A stretch of 64,000 nt of DNA from positions 1-64,000 of the forward strand of contig NZ_SLXI01000005.1 in assembly GCF_004345785.1 (NCBI RefSeq), written 5' to 3'. Made by a program: the position numbers and the translations under genes. The notes under the pieces were generated by a model that worked only from the letters and a program-made list of their open reading frames with translations, was not told where the DNA came from and did not search any database. This document shows, piece after piece, positions 40,391 through 51,495 of this stretch. Position 1 is the stretch's first letter. Each line of letters begins with the position of its first letter. The DNA comes from Bisgaardia hudsonensis. Lineage in GTDB: Bacteria > Pseudomonadota > Gammaproteobacteria > Enterobacterales > Pasteurellaceae.

Positions 40391-42457
40391 ATGACAACAC
40401 AAAATTTCCTTGCCGAAATCGGTACTGAAGAATTACCACCGAAGGCACTCAAAAAATTAGCAACAGCATTTGCTAATAATGTAGAACAAGAATTAACTCA
40501 AGCAAACTTAGCTTTTGATAAAGTAGAATGGTTTGCTGCACCACGTCGTTTAGCAGTCAAAGTGCTTGGTTTAGGTACAAGTCAACCAAGTAAAGAAATT
40601 GAAAAACGTGGTCCTGCGGTATCCGCTGCTTTTGATGCAGAAGGTAAACCAACTAAAGCAGCAGAAGGTTGGGCTCGTGGTTGTGGGATTACTGTTGATC
40701 AAGCTGATCGTATTAAAACAGATAAAGGTGAATGGCTTGTTCACCGTGCAGTTATTGAAGGACAAGCGACCAAAAATTTATTAGTCGGTATTATTAGTCA
40801 ATCCCTTGCTAAATTACCTATCCCAAAAACAATGCGCTGGGGGGATAAAACAGAACAATTTGTTCGTCCTGTGCATACAGTTACTTTATTATTTGGAAAT
40901 GAATTAATTGAAGGCGAGATTTTAGGTGTTGCTAGTGCAAGAACTATTCGAGGTCATCGTTTCTTGGGCAAGCGTGAATTCCAAATTGATAATGCGGATC
41001 AATACCCTCAATTACTCAAAGAAAAAGGCTCGGTATTTGCTGATTTCAATGAACGTAAAGCCATTATTTTGCAAAAATCTCAAGAAAAAGCGACCGCACT
41101 TGGTGGCGTTGCCGATATTCAAGAAGATTTACTTGATGAAGTTACTTCTCTTGTTGAATATCCAAATGTTTTGGCGGCTACATTTGAAGAACGTTTCTTG
41201 GCTGTGCCTGCAGAAGCACTTGTTTATACAATGAAAGGCGATCAAAAATATTTCCCAATTTATGATAAAGAAGGAAAATTATTACCGCACTTTATTTTTG
41301 TTTCTAATATTAATCCTGATGATCCAAGCAAGATTATTGAGGGAAATGAAAAAGTAGTACGTCCACGTTTAACTGATGCGGAATTTTTCTTTAAAACCGA
41401 TTTAAAACAACGTTTAGAAGATCAACTCCCACGTTTAGAAACGGTGTTATTCCAACAACAATTAGGTACTTTACGTGATAAAACAGCACGTATTGAACAA
41501 TTAAGTGGCGAAATTGCAAAACAAATTGGTGCAGATGAAAGCAAGGCAAAACGTGCTGGCTTACTTTCTAAATGTGACTTAATGACCAATATGGTGTTCG
41601 AGTTTACCGATACCCAAGGTGTAATGGGTATGCACTATGCTCGTCACGATGGTGAAGATGAAGAAGTGGCAGTAGCGTTAAATGAACAATATATGCCACG
41701 TTTTGCAGGCGATGAATTACCACATTCTTTAGTGGCTTGTTCTGTTGCACTTGCGGATAAAATTGACACGTTAACAGGAATTTTTGGCATTGGTCAATAT
41801 CCAAAAGGCGATAAAGATCCTTTTGCACTACGCCGCGCCGCATTAGGTGTGTTGCGTATTATTGTTGAGAAAAAATTACCATTAGATTTAGAAGCATTAA
41901 TCAATATTTCGGCTCAATCTTTCGGTAATAAGTTAACCAATAAAAATGTTATTGCTGATGTAGTGGACTTTATGCTGGGTCGTTTCCGTGCTTGGTATCA
42001 AGATGAAGGTATTGCGGTTGATGTTATTCAAGCAGTATTAGCTCGCCGTCCAACTAAACCAGCGGATTTTGATGCTCGTGTTCGTGCCGTCGCTCATTTC
42101 CGTAGCTTAGATGCAGCGGTTTCTTTAGCCGCCGCTAATAAGCGTGTAAGTAATATTCTTGCAAAATCAAATATTGAAATTGGTGAAATCGATCTTAGTA
42201 TTTGCGTAGAAACACCAGAAAAAGCATTAGCGGAAGCGGTTATTGCATTACAAGATGAAGTAAAACCTTTAGTCGTAGAAGGAAATTATACGGCAGTATT
42301 AGATAAGTTAGCTAATTTACGTGAACCTGTTGATAATTTCTTTGATAACGTTATGGTTAATGCTGATGATCCACAACTTCGTCATAATCGTTTAGCTATT
42401 TTAAATACCTTGCAAGGTTTATTCTTACAAGTTGCAGATATTGCTTTATTGCAATAA
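40391..42457 (+). CDS. glyS: Glycyl-tRNA synthetase beta subunit
   Basis: GlyS is the tRNA-binding beta chain. I choose the ATG at 40391 ([20 protein letters not shown]), which gives 689 residues, the standard length. The open frame extends 18 codons upstream into the DUF1016 gene without family support. Conserved pieces include [36 protein letters not shown], and the C-terminal anticodon-binding region near [20 protein letters not shown]. Two uptake signals lie inside (41093-41101 and 41284-41292). Confidence 0.96.
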   Translation: MTTQNFLAEIGTEELPPKALKKLATAFANNVEQELTQANLAFDKVEWFAAPRRLAVKVLGLGTSQPSKEIEKRGPAVSAAFDAEGKPTKAAEGWARGCGITVDQADRIKTDKGEWLVHRAVIEGQATKNLLVGIISQSLAKLPIPKTMRWGDKTEQFVRPVHTVTLLFGNELIEGEILGVASARTIRGHRFLGKREFQIDNADQYPQLLKEKGSVFADFNERKAIILQKSQEKATALGGVADIQEDLLDEVTSLVEYPNVLAATFEERFLAVPAEALVYTMKGDQKYFPIYDKEGKLLPHFIFVSNINPDDPSKIIEGNEKVVRPRLTDAEFFFKTDLKQRLEDQLPRLETVLFQQQLGTLRDKTARIEQLSGEIAKQIGADESKAKRAGLLSKCDLMTNMVFEFTDTQGVMGMHYARHDGEDEEVAVALNEQYMPRFAGDELPHSLVACSVALADKIDTLTGIFGIGQYPKGDKDPFALRRAALGVLRIIVEKKLPLDLEALINISAQSFGNKLTNKNVIADVVDFMLGRFRAWYQDEGIAVDVIQAVLARRPTKPADFDARVRAVAHFRSLDAAVSLAAANKRVSNILAKSNIEIGEIDLSICVETPEKALAEAVIALQDEVKPLVVEGNYTAVLDKLANLREPVDNFFDNVMVNADDPQLRHNRLAILNTLQGLFLQVADIALLQ

Positions 42458-42548
42458 GCAATAATCACTACTATTTATTAATGGGGAGGCAATAGCTTCC
42501 CTATTTTTTATGAATACGAAGATGGAAAAATTTTAATCAAAAATCCCC

Positions 42549-42577
42549 TTGTAGTTTAAAGACTAAATCGGTATAAT
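42549..42577 (+). promoter_or_regulatory. Predicted sigma-70 promoter of the rpsF operon
   Basis: TTGTAG (42549-42554) and a perfect TATAAT (42572-42577) are spaced by 17 bases. The start of transcription would fall near 42584, just ahead of the structured leader. Confidence 0.75.
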
Positions 42578-42588
42578 CGCACACCTTA

Positions 42589-42676
42589 CAGTCACACCTT
42601 AATTTTCGTTCCTTGCTTCCGCAAGATTGGTGACTGGTCTTACAGTCGGAGGCTGATTAACCCGTAAGGAGCAGTA
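42589..42676 (+). promoter_or_regulatory. Structured 5' leader of rpsF (candidate S6:S18 autoregulatory RNA)
   Basis: The leader folds into a long stem: CAGTC (42589-42593) pairs with GACTG (42632-42636), and ACC (42596-42598) with GGT (42629-42631). An inner hairpin CTTGC-TTCC-GCAAG (42612-42625) sits at its top. A second small hairpin CAGTC-GGA-GGCTG follows, and the segment CCCGTAAGGAG holds a CCG just before the ribosome-binding site. Autogenous S6:S18 leader RNAs with a conserved CCG are known ahead of rpsF in many bacteria; assignment here is by position and these features. Confidence 0.5.
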
Positions 42677-43054
42677 ATGCGTCACTACGAAATCGTGTTT
42701 ATGGTTCACCCGGACCAAAGCGAACAAGTACCAGGGATGATTGAGCGTTATACAGGTTCTGTAAAAGAAGCTGGCGGTCAAATTCATCGCCTAGAAGATT
42801 GGGGTCGCCGTCAATTAGCATACCCAATCAACAAATTACATAAAGCACATTACGTGCTTATGAATGTAGAAGCGCCTCAAGAAGTAATCGACGAGCTAGA
42901 AACAACTTTCCGTTACAACGACGCAGTTCTTCGTAACGTAATTATTCGTACTAAGCACGCCGTAACAGAAGCGTCCCCAATGGCTAAAGCACGTGATGAA
43001 CGTAAAGCTGTAGCTGAAGTTGAAAACAACGATTTTGAGGATGCTGAAGAGTAA
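42677..43054 (+). CDS. rpsF: 30S ribosomal protein S6
   Basis: The 125-residue protein starts [20 protein letters not shown] and has [20 protein letters not shown], the S6 hallmark. It ends in an acidic tail (NNDFEDAEE), which in E. coli is extended post-translationally with glutamates. It heads rpsF-priB-rpsR-rplI, downstream of a strong promoter and structured leader. Confidence 0.98.
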   Translation: MRHYEIVFMVHPDQSEQVPGMIERYTGSVKEAGGQIHRLEDWGRRQLAYPINKLHKAHYVLMNVEAPQEVIDELETTFRYNDAVLRNVIIRTKHAVTEASPMAKARDERKAVAEVENNDFEDAEE

Positions 43055-43367
43055 TTTGAATATTAATAATCGTTTATCGTTAATTGGAAAAGTATCCGAT
43101 TTCCCTAAACGAATGAAAAGCCCAAGCGGAATTGAGCATTGCCGTTTTTATTTAGAACATCGTTCTGAACAGCAAGAAGTCGGCTTACCACGTCAAGCGT
43201 GGTGTAAAATGCCAGTTCAAGTAAGTGGTAATAAATTAATAGAAACAACTCAAAGCATTACGGTCGGTTGTAGTTTATTGGTAGTGGGGTTTATAACTTC
43301 ACATAAATCAACAAATGGTTTAAGCCAATTAGTATTACACGCCGAGCAAATCGAATTTATAGATTAG
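43041..43367 (+). CDS. priB: Primosomal replication protein PriB
   Basis: PriB is a single-stranded-DNA-binding OB-fold protein of the replication restart primosome. I choose the ATG at 43041, inside the end of rpsF (14-base overlap), giving [18 protein letters not shown] and 108 residues. The Pasteurellaceae form with this longer N-terminus is familiar. Core motifs are [16 protein letters not shown] and [13 protein letters not shown], and [11 protein letters not shown] closes the protein. Translation is probably coupled to rpsF. Confidence 0.93.
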   Translation: MLKSNLNINNRLSLIGKVSDFPKRMKSPSGIEHCRFYLEHRSEQQEVGLPRQAWCKMPVQVSGNKLIETTQSITVGCSLLVVGFITSHKSTNGLSQLVLHAEQIEFID

Positions 43368-43607
<240 letters not shown>

Positions 43608-43624
43608 TTGAAAGGAGAACGGTA

Positions 43625-44074
43625 ATGCAAGTAATTCTTTTAGATAAAATGGCTCACCTAGGTAGTATTGGTGACCAAGTGAATGTTAAATCAGGTTTCG
43701 CACGTAACTACTTAATCCCACAAGGAAAAGCAGTTATGGCAACTAAAGCTAACGTTGAATATTTTGAAACTCGCCGTGCAGAGTTAGAAGCAAAAGCTGC
43801 TGAAGTTTTAGCTGCAGCACAAGCTCGTGCAGCACAATTAACTGAGTTAGCGAAAGTAACTATCATCTCTAAAGCAGGTGATGAAGGTCGTTTATTCGGT
43901 TCAATTACAACACGCGATATCGCAGAAGCAGTAACCGCTGCTGGTGTTGAAATTGCTAAAAGTGAAGTTCGTCTTCCTACTGGTCCATTACGTACCACAG
44001 GTGATCACGAAGTTCGCTTCCAACTTCACGCGGAAGTTTTTGCTTCATTAGACATTTATGTTGAAGCAGAATAA
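43625..44074 (+). CDS. rplI: 50S ribosomal protein L9
   Basis: The 149-residue protein starts [20 protein letters not shown] and [16 protein letters not shown], the L9 N-domain. A long connecting helix rich in Ala/Glu follows (about 45-75) and then the C-domain with [23 protein letters not shown] ribosome-binding site precedes it. It is the last gene of the operon, followed by a strong terminator. Confidence 0.98.
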   Translation: MQVILLDKMAHLGSIGDQVNVKSGFARNYLIPQGKAVMATKANVEYFETRRAELEAKAAEVLAAAQARAAQLTELAKVTIISKAGDEGRLFGSITTRDIAEAVTAAGVEIAKSEVRLPTGPLRTTGDHEVRFQLHAEVFASLDIYVEAE

Positions 44075-44092
44075 TTATCTTTATTGATAAAT

Positions 44093-44120
44093 AAAACCCA
44101 GCTTATGCTGGGTTTTTTAT
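44093..44120 (+). terminator. Rho-independent terminator of the rpsF-priB-rpsR-rplI operon
   Basis: AAAACCCAGC (44093-44102) and GCTGGGTTTT (44107-44116) pair perfectly over 10 bp around TTAT, and the T run continues past the stem. It lies 19 bases after the rplI stop. Confidence 0.93.
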
Positions 44121-44207
44121 TAACCTCAATTAAATTCTATTCTTTTCTTGCATTCCCTCGCTTACAATGACAAACTAACCCTAATCTATTCAATATAGGG
44201 AATAAAA

Positions 44208-46622
44208 ATGAAAGCACCCCAAAAAACTAACAATAAGAAAAAAACTATCAAAAAAAATACCGCACTTATCGATCCTAACTATAAAAAAGAACAAGAAAAA
44301 TATTCCAATCCTATTCCTAGTCGAGATTTTATATTAAAAATAATTAAAGACTACAATGCCCCAATGTCAAAAGAAGAAATCCTAACGACTTTAGATATTC
44401 AAGATGAAGAACAACAAGAAGGAATGCGTCGTCGTTTAAGAGCAATGGAAAATGATGGGCAATTAATTTTTACTAAACGTCGTCGCTATGCGCTTGCCGA
44501 AAAATTAGATCTACTTAAAGGAACAGTCATTGGACATCGTGATGGCTATGGTTTCTTACAAGTAGAAGGGCAAAAAGAAGATTTATTTATTGCTAACGAT
44601 CAAATGAAACGAGTAATGCACGGTGATTATATTCTTGCTCAACCAAGCGGTATTGATCGCCGTGGACGTAAAGAAGTACGCATTGTTCGAGTGTTAGAAA
44701 ATCGTAAAAAACAACTTGTAGGGCGTTTTTTCCTAGAAGAAGGTATTGGCTATGTTGTTCCTGATGACAGCCGTGTTAATCGTGATATTTTAATTCCAAC
44801 AGAACACCGCAAAGGCGCAAGAATGGGGCAAGTAGTCGTGGTTGAATTAAAACCTCGCTCAGCCAGTTTCAGTCAACCTGTCGGTATGATCACTGAAATA
44901 CTTGGCGAAAATATGGCAAAAGGAATGGAAACTCAAATTGCCATTCATAACCACGATATTCCCCATATTTTTCCACCAGCAGTAGAAAAACAAGTCAAAA
45001 AATACACTGAGGAAGTCCCTGAAGAAGCGAAAAAAGGACGTATTGACCTCAGAGAATTACCTTTAGTAACCATTGATGGTGAAGATGCTCGAGATTTTGA
45101 CGATGCCGTATTTTGCCAAAAAAATAAAAATGGTGGCTGGAAATTATGGGTTGCCATTGCTGATGTTAGCTACTATGTAAGATTACGTACAGCATTGGAT
45201 ACCGAAGCCTATAATCGTGGTAACTCGGTTTATTTCCCAACTCGAGTAGTACCAATGCTACCTGAAATTTTATCTAATGGACTATGCTCTTTGAATCCAC
45301 AAGTTGATCGCTTATGTATGGTGTGTGAACTCAATATTTCAGCAAAAGGGGAGATGAAAGATTACCAATTTTATGAAGCTGTAATGAAATCTCAAGCTCG
45401 TTTAACCTATACTAAAGTTGCACATATTTTAGAAGGCGATAAAGAATTAAGAGAACGTTATCATAATTTAGTACCACATTTACAAGAATTACATAATATG
45501 TATCAAGTGTTACTCAAAGCTCGTCATAAACGTGGTGCAATTAACTTTGATACCATTGAAAGTAAATTTATTTTTAATGAAATGGGACGTATAGAAAGCG
45601 TCGAACCCGTTGTTCGTAATGATGCACATAAAATCATTGAAGAATGTATGATATTGGCAAATATTGCCGCCGCAAACTTTATGGAACGTCATAAAGAGCC
45701 AGCCTTATTCCGTATTCATGCTAGTCCAAATGAAGAAAAAAGCACTGCTTTTCGTGCATTTTTAAATGAATGTGGATTATCACTTGAGGGAGGCTTAAAA
45801 CCTACTACGGCAGATTATGCAAAATTACTTGAACAAATCAAAGAACGTCCAGATCATGAATTAATCCAAAGTATGTTATTACGTTCTCTCAGCCAAGCCG
45901 TTTATGATCCAGAAAATATTGGACACTTTGGGCTAGCATTAAATGAATATGCTCATTTCACTTCTCCTATTCGCCGATATCCAGACTTAACCTTACATCG
46001 TGGCATCAAATATATATTAGCTAAGCAACAAGGTTCAAAACGTAAAACAACTAATACCGGTGGCTATCATTATTCCATAGATGAAATGGATATATTAGGT
46101 GAGCATTGTTCAACAACAGAACGCCGAGCAGATGAAGCGACTCGTGATGTAGAGAACTGGCTAAAATGTGAATATATGCAAGATCACGTAGGTAGTGAAT
46201 TTACAGGGATTATTTCTTCAGTAACTGGATTTGGCTTATTTGTTCGTTTAGATGAATTATTTATTGATGGTTTAGTGCATATTTCCAGTTTAGATAATGA
46301 TTACTATCGTTTCGATCCAGCTAAACAATATTTAATTGGCGAAAACTCTGGTATGATTTATCGTCTAGGCGACAAAGTTAAAATTCGTGTAGAATCGGTC
46401 AGCCTAGAGCAAAAAAAGGTTGATTTTGCTTTAATTTCTAGTGAACGCAAACCCGCAAGAGTGGGAAAAACGAAAAAAGATAATGCCAAAAAAGCATTAC
46501 GTTATGCGGAAAGTATAAAAAAACAGAAAAATAAAGGGAAATCAGCTCAGGCAAAAAAACCAACTAGCCGTAAGAAATCGCCGGCAAAAAGAAAATCGTC
46601 AACTAAACCTAAAAAATCTTAA
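44208..46622 (+). CDS. rnr: Ribonuclease R
   Basis: RNase R is a processive 3'-to-5' exoribonuclease that degrades structured RNA. The 804-residue protein has an N-terminal helix-turn-helix region ([20 protein letters not shown]), cold-shock domains ([19 protein letters not shown]), and the catalytic RNB domain with [15 protein letters not shown]. It ends with an S1 domain ([20 protein letters not shown]) and a long Lys/Ser/Pro-rich tail. An uptake signal lies near the 5' end (44259-44267). It is likely cotranscribed with rlmB. Confidence 0.96.
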   Translation: MKAPQKTNNKKKTIKKNTALIDPNYKKEQEKYSNPIPSRDFILKIIKDYNAPMSKEEILTTLDIQDEEQQEGMRRRLRAMENDGQLIFTKRRRYALAEKLDLLKGTVIGHRDGYGFLQVEGQKEDLFIANDQMKRVMHGDYILAQPSGIDRRGRKEVRIVRVLENRKKQLVGRFFLEEGIGYVVPDDSRVNRDILIPTEHRKGARMGQVVVVELKPRSASFSQPVGMITEILGENMAKGMETQIAIHNHDIPHIFPPAVEKQVKKYTEEVPEEAKKGRIDLRELPLVTIDGEDARDFDDAVFCQKNKNGGWKLWVAIADVSYYVRLRTALDTEAYNRGNSVYFPTRVVPMLPEILSNGLCSLNPQVDRLCMVCELNISAKGEMKDYQFYEAVMKSQARLTYTKVAHILEGDKELRERYHNLVPHLQELHNMYQVLLKARHKRGAINFDTIESKFIFNEMGRIESVEPVVRNDAHKIIEECMILANIAAANFMERHKEPALFRIHASPNEEKSTAFRAFLNECGLSLEGGLKPTTADYAKLLEQIKERPDHELIQSMLLRSLSQAVYDPENIGHFGLALNEYAHFTSPIRRYPDLTLHRGIKYILAKQQGSKRKTTNTGGYHYSIDEMDILGEHCSTTERRADEATRDVENWLKCEYMQDHVGSEFTGIISSVTGFGLFVRLDELFIDGLVHISSLDNDYYRFDPAKQYLIGENSGMIYRLGDKVKIRVESVSLEQKKVDFALISSERKPARVGKTKKDNAKKALRYAESIKKQKNKGKSAQAKKPTSRKKSPAKRKSSTKPKKS

Positions 46623-46672
46623 GTGATATAATAGATTGGTAATAATTAATATTGATTTAATAGAGACTAGCA

Positions 46673-47410
46673 ATGGCAGAAAATATTTATGGTATCCACG
46701 CAGTAAAAGCATTTTTGGATAATGCTCCCGAACGTTTAATCGAAGTTTATGTATTAAAAGGTCGTGATGATAAGCGGTTACTTCCTTTAATTAATGAGTT
46801 AAGAAATATCGGAATATCAATCCAATTTTTTAATCGAGAAACCTTAGATAAAAAAGCCAATGGCGAAGTACATCAAGGTATTATCGCCAAAGTTCACCCA
46901 GCAAAAGAACTGAACGAAAATGATCTTGATAGTATTTTAAGTAATACCCAAAATCCTTTATTACTGGTGTTAGATGGTGTAACTGATCCCCATAATTTAG
47001 GTGCTTGTTTACGAACCGCTGATGCAACTGGAGTCTCTGCGGTGATCGTCCCTAAAGATAAATCCGCTCAATTAAGTTCAGTTGCTCGAAAAGTAGCTTG
47101 TGGTGCAGCAGAAGTTATTCCTCTTATTAAGGTGACTAACTTAGCTCGAACCTTGAGAGATATTCAACAACAGCATAATATTTGGGTTATAGGCACAGCT
47201 GGTGAAGCCACTGAAACTATTTACCAAACAAAACTAACTGGTGCTTTAGCATTAGTAATGGGGGCTGAAGGTGATGGTATGCGAAGATTAACTCGAGAAA
47301 CTTGTGATCAACTCGTAAGTATTCCAATGAATGGTTCTGTATCTTCACTCAATGTTTCTGTGGCGACTGGGGTTTGTTTATTTGAAATAGTAAGGCAACG
47401 ATTAGCTTAA
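46673..47410 (+). CDS. rlmB: 23S rRNA (guanosine-2'-O-)-methyltransferase RlmB
   Basis: RlmB methylates the 2'-O of G2251 in 23S rRNA. The 245-residue SPOUT enzyme has the N-terminal substrate-binding domain ([20 protein letters not shown]) and the knotted catalytic domain with [37 protein letters not shown] and [19 protein letters not shown] complete it. It follows rnr by 50 bases, the usual rnr-rlmB order. Confidence 0.97.
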   Translation: MAENIYGIHAVKAFLDNAPERLIEVYVLKGRDDKRLLPLINELRNIGISIQFFNRETLDKKANGEVHQGIIAKVHPAKELNENDLDSILSNTQNPLLLVLDGVTDPHNLGACLRTADATGVSAVIVPKDKSAQLSSVARKVACGAAEVIPLIKVTNLARTLRDIQQQHNIWVIGTAGEATETIYQTKLTGALALVMGAEGDGMRRLTRETCDQLVSIPMNGSVSSLNVSVATGVCLFEIVRQRLA

Positions 47411-47418
47411 TTGACAAA

Positions 47419-47450
47419 AAAGGGATAAATTAAATTTTATCCCTTTCTTA
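47419..47450. terminator. Bidirectional terminator between rlmB and folA
   Basis: AAAGGGATAAA (47419-47429) pairs with TTTATCCCTTT (47436-47446) over 11 bp around a 6-base loop, with A and T runs on the two flanks. The convergent genes end 8 and 20 bases away. Confidence 0.8.
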
Positions 47451-47465
47451 ATTATTCCTATCCTA

Positions 47466-47951
47466 TTATCTTTTACGATTTAAAATCAAAAAACGACAAT
47501 CATAAGCATTTTTCTCATCGGCTGAGCGGTATTCCTCAAATTCAATATCCCATTCATTCCAATCAATTTTAGGGAAATAAGTATCGCCTTCAAGCTCCGC
47601 TTGTATTTCTGTAAGATATAGCTTGTCTGCCTGTGGTAAATATTGCTTAAATAATTCGCCACCACCAATTAACATAATTTCTGAAAAATCTTTTAAAAAA
47701 TCCACCGCACTTTCTAGGCTATTTTTCCAAATAATCCCCTCTTGTTCATAAGGCGAACGAGAAAGTACCACATTAATTCTGTTAGGAAGAGGACGACCAA
47801 TACTTTCAAAGGTTTTCCGTCCCATTACAATAGGCTTACCCACTGTATTTATCTTAAACCAATTTAAATCAGCGGGTAAATGCCAAGGCATTTGATTGTC
47901 TTTCCCAATAACATTATTTTTTGTTATGGCAACCACTAAACTTAATGTCAT
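47466..47951 (-). CDS. folA: Dihydrofolate reductase
   Basis: FolA reduces dihydrofolate with NADPH and is the trimethoprim target. The 161-residue protein matches family length: LSLVVAITKNNVIGKDNQMP, WHLPADLNWFK with the catalytic acidic residue, MGRKTFESIGRPLPNR, and IMLIGGGELFKQYLPQAD. An uptake signal lies at 47704-47712. I see no substitution that I could call a resistance change. Confidence 0.96.
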   Translation of the reverse strand: MTLSLVVAITKNNVIGKDNQMPWHLPADLNWFKINTVGKPIVMGRKTFESIGRPLPNRINVVLSRSPYEQEGIIWKNSLESAVDFLKDFSEIMLIGGGELFKQYLPQADKLYLTEIQAELEGDTYFPKIDWNEWDIEFEEYRSADEKNAYDCRFLILNRKR

Positions 47952-48030
47952 ATCCTTTCCTACTCTAATTTATCATCGAACGATTATGATAATAACATTT
48001 GCAATGGATTATCGCCATATAACATTATCA

Positions 48031-48498
48031 CTACACCACTGGTCTTTGACGATAAAACAGCATACCTGGTAAAGATAACCCAAAAGCAATTGCGCCTAAA
48101 ATAAAGCCTGTTTTAATAAAGTAATCAATCATATCGACAAATAATGGATCAGAAAATCCATAATGATGAATTTGTACAATGGCGATCATTGCTTTGTAAG
48201 CATAAACACCTGGAATCATCGGAATAATCGCTGCTACCGTAAAGACTTTTGGGTGGGCTAAATAACGATGTGATAAATGTACACCAATAAAACCAATTAA
48301 ACTTGCCCCAAAAAAAGTGGCAAAAACCAAAGGGACATCATAATGAATAAGTAATGTCCTCAAACCGTGTCCCAACGCCCCTAATATTGCACAATATTTC
48401 AATGCTTTTACTGGTACATTAAATACTAAAGCGAAACCCACTGCAGGAATAGCGGCAAAAAACATATCATCAATCAATAGTAAAATTAAATCTAACAT
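48031..48498 (-). CDS. yjjB: YjjB, C-terminal half of the split ThrE-like exporter
   Basis: The 155-residue protein has four or five membrane segments and matches YjjB (FNVPVKALKYCAILGALGHG, ASLIGFIGVHLSHRYLAHPK, AAIIPMIPGVYAYKAM). With YjjP it makes a two-part transporter equivalent to ThrE; E. coli YjjPB has been reported to export succinate. It begins one base after the yjjP stop. The substrate in this organism is not known; succinate export would fit the dcuB-type fumarate respiration. Confidence 0.88.
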   Translation of the reverse strand: MLDLILLLIDDMFFAAIPAVGFALVFNVPVKALKYCAILGALGHGLRTLLIHYDVPLVFATFFGASLIGFIGVHLSHRYLAHPKVFTVAAIIPMIPGVYAYKAMIAIVQIHHYGFSDPLFVDMIDYFIKTGFILGAIAFGLSLPGMLFYRQRPVV

Positions 48499-48499
48499 A

Positions 48500-49288
48500 T
48501 TATCTTCCCCAACTGGTAATATTTAAGACACTTAGTGCAAATACAATGCCAATACAAGCCCCAAAAGTTAATACTGTCGCTATCGTCCAACGAGCTAGCC
48601 CCATACTAATATGCCCTTTCAAAATATCAGCTAATGAATTAATTAAAGGAAATCCAGGAACAAGTAATAACACACTTGACGCTAACGCAATTTGTGGATC
48701 ATTACCAATATTATATTTCAACGCAATGCCAGCAATCATAGAACCAACAAAAGCAGTCATCGCAAATACAATAATTGGATTATGATGTTTCATTGCTAAA
48801 CTTTGTCGTACAAACATTGCAATCGAAGCGGCAAAAAAGGTAATTAATGAAATAAGCACATCGCCACCTGACAAATGTGCAAAAGAGGCACAAGATAACC
48901 CTATCATAAATACTACAAAATATCGGTTATATTTTAATGGTTTAATACTATCTAATTTATTTTTAACCTGCTCAATACCATAAATTTTATGTTCTGCGGT
49001 AATTACAATGCGTTGTACTTCAGTTACAACTTGCATATTAATACCTTTATCTGCATTTTTACGAGCAGTGGTAATACAATTACCCTTATATAAAGTAGTT
49101 AAAATAACCGCATTGGGGGTTAAAGCACATTCCACGCTATCCATTCCTAATGCAATCCCTAACCGATGAGCGAGCTGTACAATAACCGTACTTTCAACAC
49201 CATGTTGTAATAAAAGTAACGCCGCTTTAATACATAATCGAGTGACCTCTCGCTGTATATTTTTTTCTTTTTCTGTTAATTCACTCAT
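48500..49288 (-). CDS. yjjP: YjjP, N-terminal half of the split ThrE-like exporter (DUF1212)
   Basis: The 262-residue protein has a cytoplasmic N-terminal domain typical of the ThrE family (EVTRLCIKAALLLLQHGVES, GMDSVECALTPNAVILTTLY) followed by about five membrane segments. A VLLLVPGFPLINSLADILKG motif is included. It is the upstream partner of yjjB. It is divergent from proB across about 150 bases with no clear operator. Confidence 0.88.
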   Translation of the reverse strand: MSELTEKEKNIQREVTRLCIKAALLLLQHGVESTVIVQLAHRLGIALGMDSVECALTPNAVILTTLYKGNCITTARKNADKGINMQVVTEVQRIVITAEHKIYGIEQVKNKLDSIKPLKYNRYFVVFMIGLSCASFAHLSGGDVLISLITFFAASIAMFVRQSLAMKHHNPIIVFAMTAFVGSMIAGIALKYNIGNDPQIALASSVLLLVPGFPLINSLADILKGHISMGLARWTIATVLTFGACIGIVFALSVLNITSWGR

Positions 49289-49443
49289 ATTAAAAATATC
49301 CTATAATAAAAATTCGATATATTATATTTATTTTAATAGAATAATTATTTGTTTTAAATCATAGAAACAGTCTTGCAAAGAAATAGATTTCAAGTAAATT
49401 AAGCAACCCTGCTCCGTTAATAAATAATTCGATGGGAATACTA

Positions 49444-50553
49444 ATGGAAAGTGTAAAAAGTAAAACAATCGTCGTAAAATTCGGCACTAGCACCTTGACC
49501 CAAGGTTCAACAAAATTAAATTTACCGCATATGATGGAAATTGTTCGCCAAATAACAAAATTACATCAACAAGGCATACGCGTCATCATTGTTACCTCTG
49601 GTGCGGTAGCCGCTGGACGACATTATCTTAATTATCCAACACTACCGACAACCATTGCCTCTAAACAATTATTAGCTGCCGTAGGGCAAAGCCAGCTTAT
49701 TCAAACTTGGGAAAAATTATTTTCTATTTATGATATTCATATTGGTCAGATTTTATTAAGTCGTGCGGATATAGAAGATAGAGAACGCTTTTTAAATGCC
49801 AGAGATACTCTACACGCTCTTTTAAATAACCAAATCATACCAGTGATTAATGAAAATGATGCTGTTGCAACAGCAGAAATTAAAGTAGGTGATAACGATA
49901 ATTTATCTGCGTTAGTCGCTATCTTAGCACAAGCCGATCAACTTTATTTATTAACCGATCAACAAGGTTTATTTGATAGTGATCCAAGAAAAAATCCAAC
50001 CGCAAAATTAATTCCTGTGGTAGAAAAAATTACCGATCATATTCGTGCTATCGCCGGTGGAAGCGGTACAAACTTAGGGACTGGTGGTATGTCCACTAAA
50101 ATTACTGCTGCCGATATTGCTACTCGTTCAGGTATTGAAACGATTATCGCACCCGGTAATCAAGAAAATATCATTGTGGATTTAGCACAAGGAAAACAGC
50201 AAGGCACTAAATTTATTGCGCAAACTGATCGATTAGAAAGCCGAAAACAATGGTTATTTGCTGCCCCATCAGCTGGAACGCTAATTGTTGACCAAGGTGC
50301 GAAAAGTGCGGTATTAAATCAGCACAAATCATTGCTACCAGCAGGAATTATCGCTATTGAAGGGCGATTCTCTCGTGGTGAAGTGGTTAAAATAAAAACA
50401 GAAAATAACCAAACTTTTGCCTTAGGTGTACCGCATTATAATAGTGATGCCTTAACCCTTATCAAAGGAAAAAAATCACAAGATATTGAAAATATATTAG
50501 GCTATGAATATGGTTCTGTGGCAGTACATCGTGATGATATGGTGATTATATAA
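49444..50553 (+). CDS. proB: Glutamate 5-kinase
   Basis: ProB phosphorylates glutamate to start proline synthesis. The protein has the amino-acid kinase domain ([63 protein letters not shown]) and a C-terminal PUA domain ([20 protein letters not shown]). I prefer the ATG at 49444 (369 residues), eight bases after a GGGA; an ATG at 49432 would add four residues. proA is not adjacent, as elsewhere in the family. The stop overlaps the next ATG by one base. An uptake signal lies at 50304-50312. Confidence 0.95.
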   Translation: MESVKSKTIVVKFGTSTLTQGSTKLNLPHMMEIVRQITKLHQQGIRVIIVTSGAVAAGRHYLNYPTLPTTIASKQLLAAVGQSQLIQTWEKLFSIYDIHIGQILLSRADIEDRERFLNARDTLHALLNNQIIPVINENDAVATAEIKVGDNDNLSALVAILAQADQLYLLTDQQGLFDSDPRKNPTAKLIPVVEKITDHIRAIAGGSGTNLGTGGMSTKITAADIATRSGIETIIAPGNQENIIVDLAQGKQQGTKFIAQTDRLESRKQWLFAAPSAGTLIVDQGAKSAVLNQHKSLLPAGIIAIEGRFSRGEVVKIKTENNQTFALGVPHYNSDALTLIKGKKSQDIENILGYEYGSVAVHRDDMVII

Positions 50554-50897
50554 TGCGTATAGTTCAACATAGATTACCTCTAAAAAATATATTTTTATTT
50601 TTTATGATTATGCTAGTAGGGGTAACATTAATTGCCTGTTCTGCACCTCATAAACAAACAAATAAAGAGAGAAAAGTTTTTCATATTACCAACAATCAGC
50701 TACGTTTTAACATAGCAGAATGTAATGATATTGACGATTGGTATCTTGATGGATATAGAACAGGTAAATCCTATTCCCAATACAAAGAAAAAATGTTCTC
50801 TCAACGACGCAATTATTGCGAGGAATCAACAGGAAAGAAAATTAATAAAAAATTCCAGAAATCTTGGGAGAACGGATATAAAAAAGGGAGAATATAA
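50553..50897 (+). CDS. Small lipoprotein, DUF2799-like
   Basis: The 114-residue protein has a long N-terminal hydrophobic segment ending in LIACSA, a plausible lipobox (Cys29). The mature part has AECNDIDDWYLDGYRTG, a second Cys in RRNYCEES, and a final WENGYKKGR. This spacing (Cys, DW, G..G, Cys, Y..G) recalls DUF2799 lipoproteins; the match is suggestive. It overlaps the proB stop by one base, so translation is probably coupled. Function unknown. Confidence 0.65.
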   Translation: MRIVQHRLPLKNIFLFFMIMLVGVTLIACSAPHKQTNKERKVFHITNNQLRFNIAECNDIDDWYLDGYRTGKSYSQYKEKMFSQRRNYCEESTGKKINKKFQKSWENGYKKGRI

Positions 50898-50940
50898 TTA
50901 AGACCACAGCTAATAAACTGGAGCCTTAATAATTTCATTT

Positions 50941-51372
50941 TTACCCACGCATATAGTTATCTATGTAAGATTTGAGAAATATTGCAGAACTAGTATAAAT
51001 TCGCTTTAACTGAACGTCATTTGGCGTTTCATTGTTAGTTAAAAATAAATAAGGACAAGTAACATATTCAATATTATATTTATCTCTGTAAAATTCTATA
51101 GCATCATGAGTTGCACCAGACGTTCTACAAGCAGTAATAATAATTGAACATTTATCCTTTTTAATTAAATTGCCTAGTTGTTCTTTAACTACAGATCCAT
51201 AATCTCCATGGGTAGATATACCAATTTTTTTTCCATTATACTCAAATGATTTTGTTTGATCTATATTCAATAAATCATTCTCTTCTGCTTTTAATAGATT
51301 AATTAACTCATTTAAAGTATGTGTTTTTCCATTATTACTTGCACCATAAAAGCCGATAATAAGATTATTCAT
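50941..51372 (-). CDS. Orphan P-loop NTPase-like protein
   Basis: The 143-residue protein starts IIGFYGASNNGKTHTLNELI, with a clear Walker A at 10-17 (GASNNGKT). A possible Walker B-like strand CSIIITACRTSGATHDAIEF and a central THGDYGSVVKEQLGNLI follow. The size and fold suggest a small kinase-like P-loop protein, but I cannot place it in a family. It stands alone on the minus strand between proB and comE1, and its codon use (AGA, ATA) looks foreign. It could be a cargo gene of a past insertion. Confidence 0.7.
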   Translation of the reverse strand: MNNLIIGFYGASNNGKTHTLNELINLLKAEENDLLNIDQTKSFEYNGKKIGISTHGDYGSVVKEQLGNLIKKDKCSIIITACRTSGATHDAIEFYRDKYNIEYVTCPYLFLTNNETPNDVQLKRIYTSSAIFLKSYIDNYMRG

Positions 51373-51495
51373 AATTAACTCCTACTAAAATACCAAATTT
51401 AAAAATTTATTTACTAAAACATAAGTTAAAATATATCAAAGTTATTTTTCAAAATGAAGCAGGAATAAAAATTTTTACTATATATAAAATATCTT

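Noticed and set aside
46760-46780. Possible Actinobacillus-type uptake signal (ATAAGCGGT)
   Set aside because: Only a partial match to ACAAGCGGT, single occurrence within a coding region; the Haemophilus-type core dominates the window.
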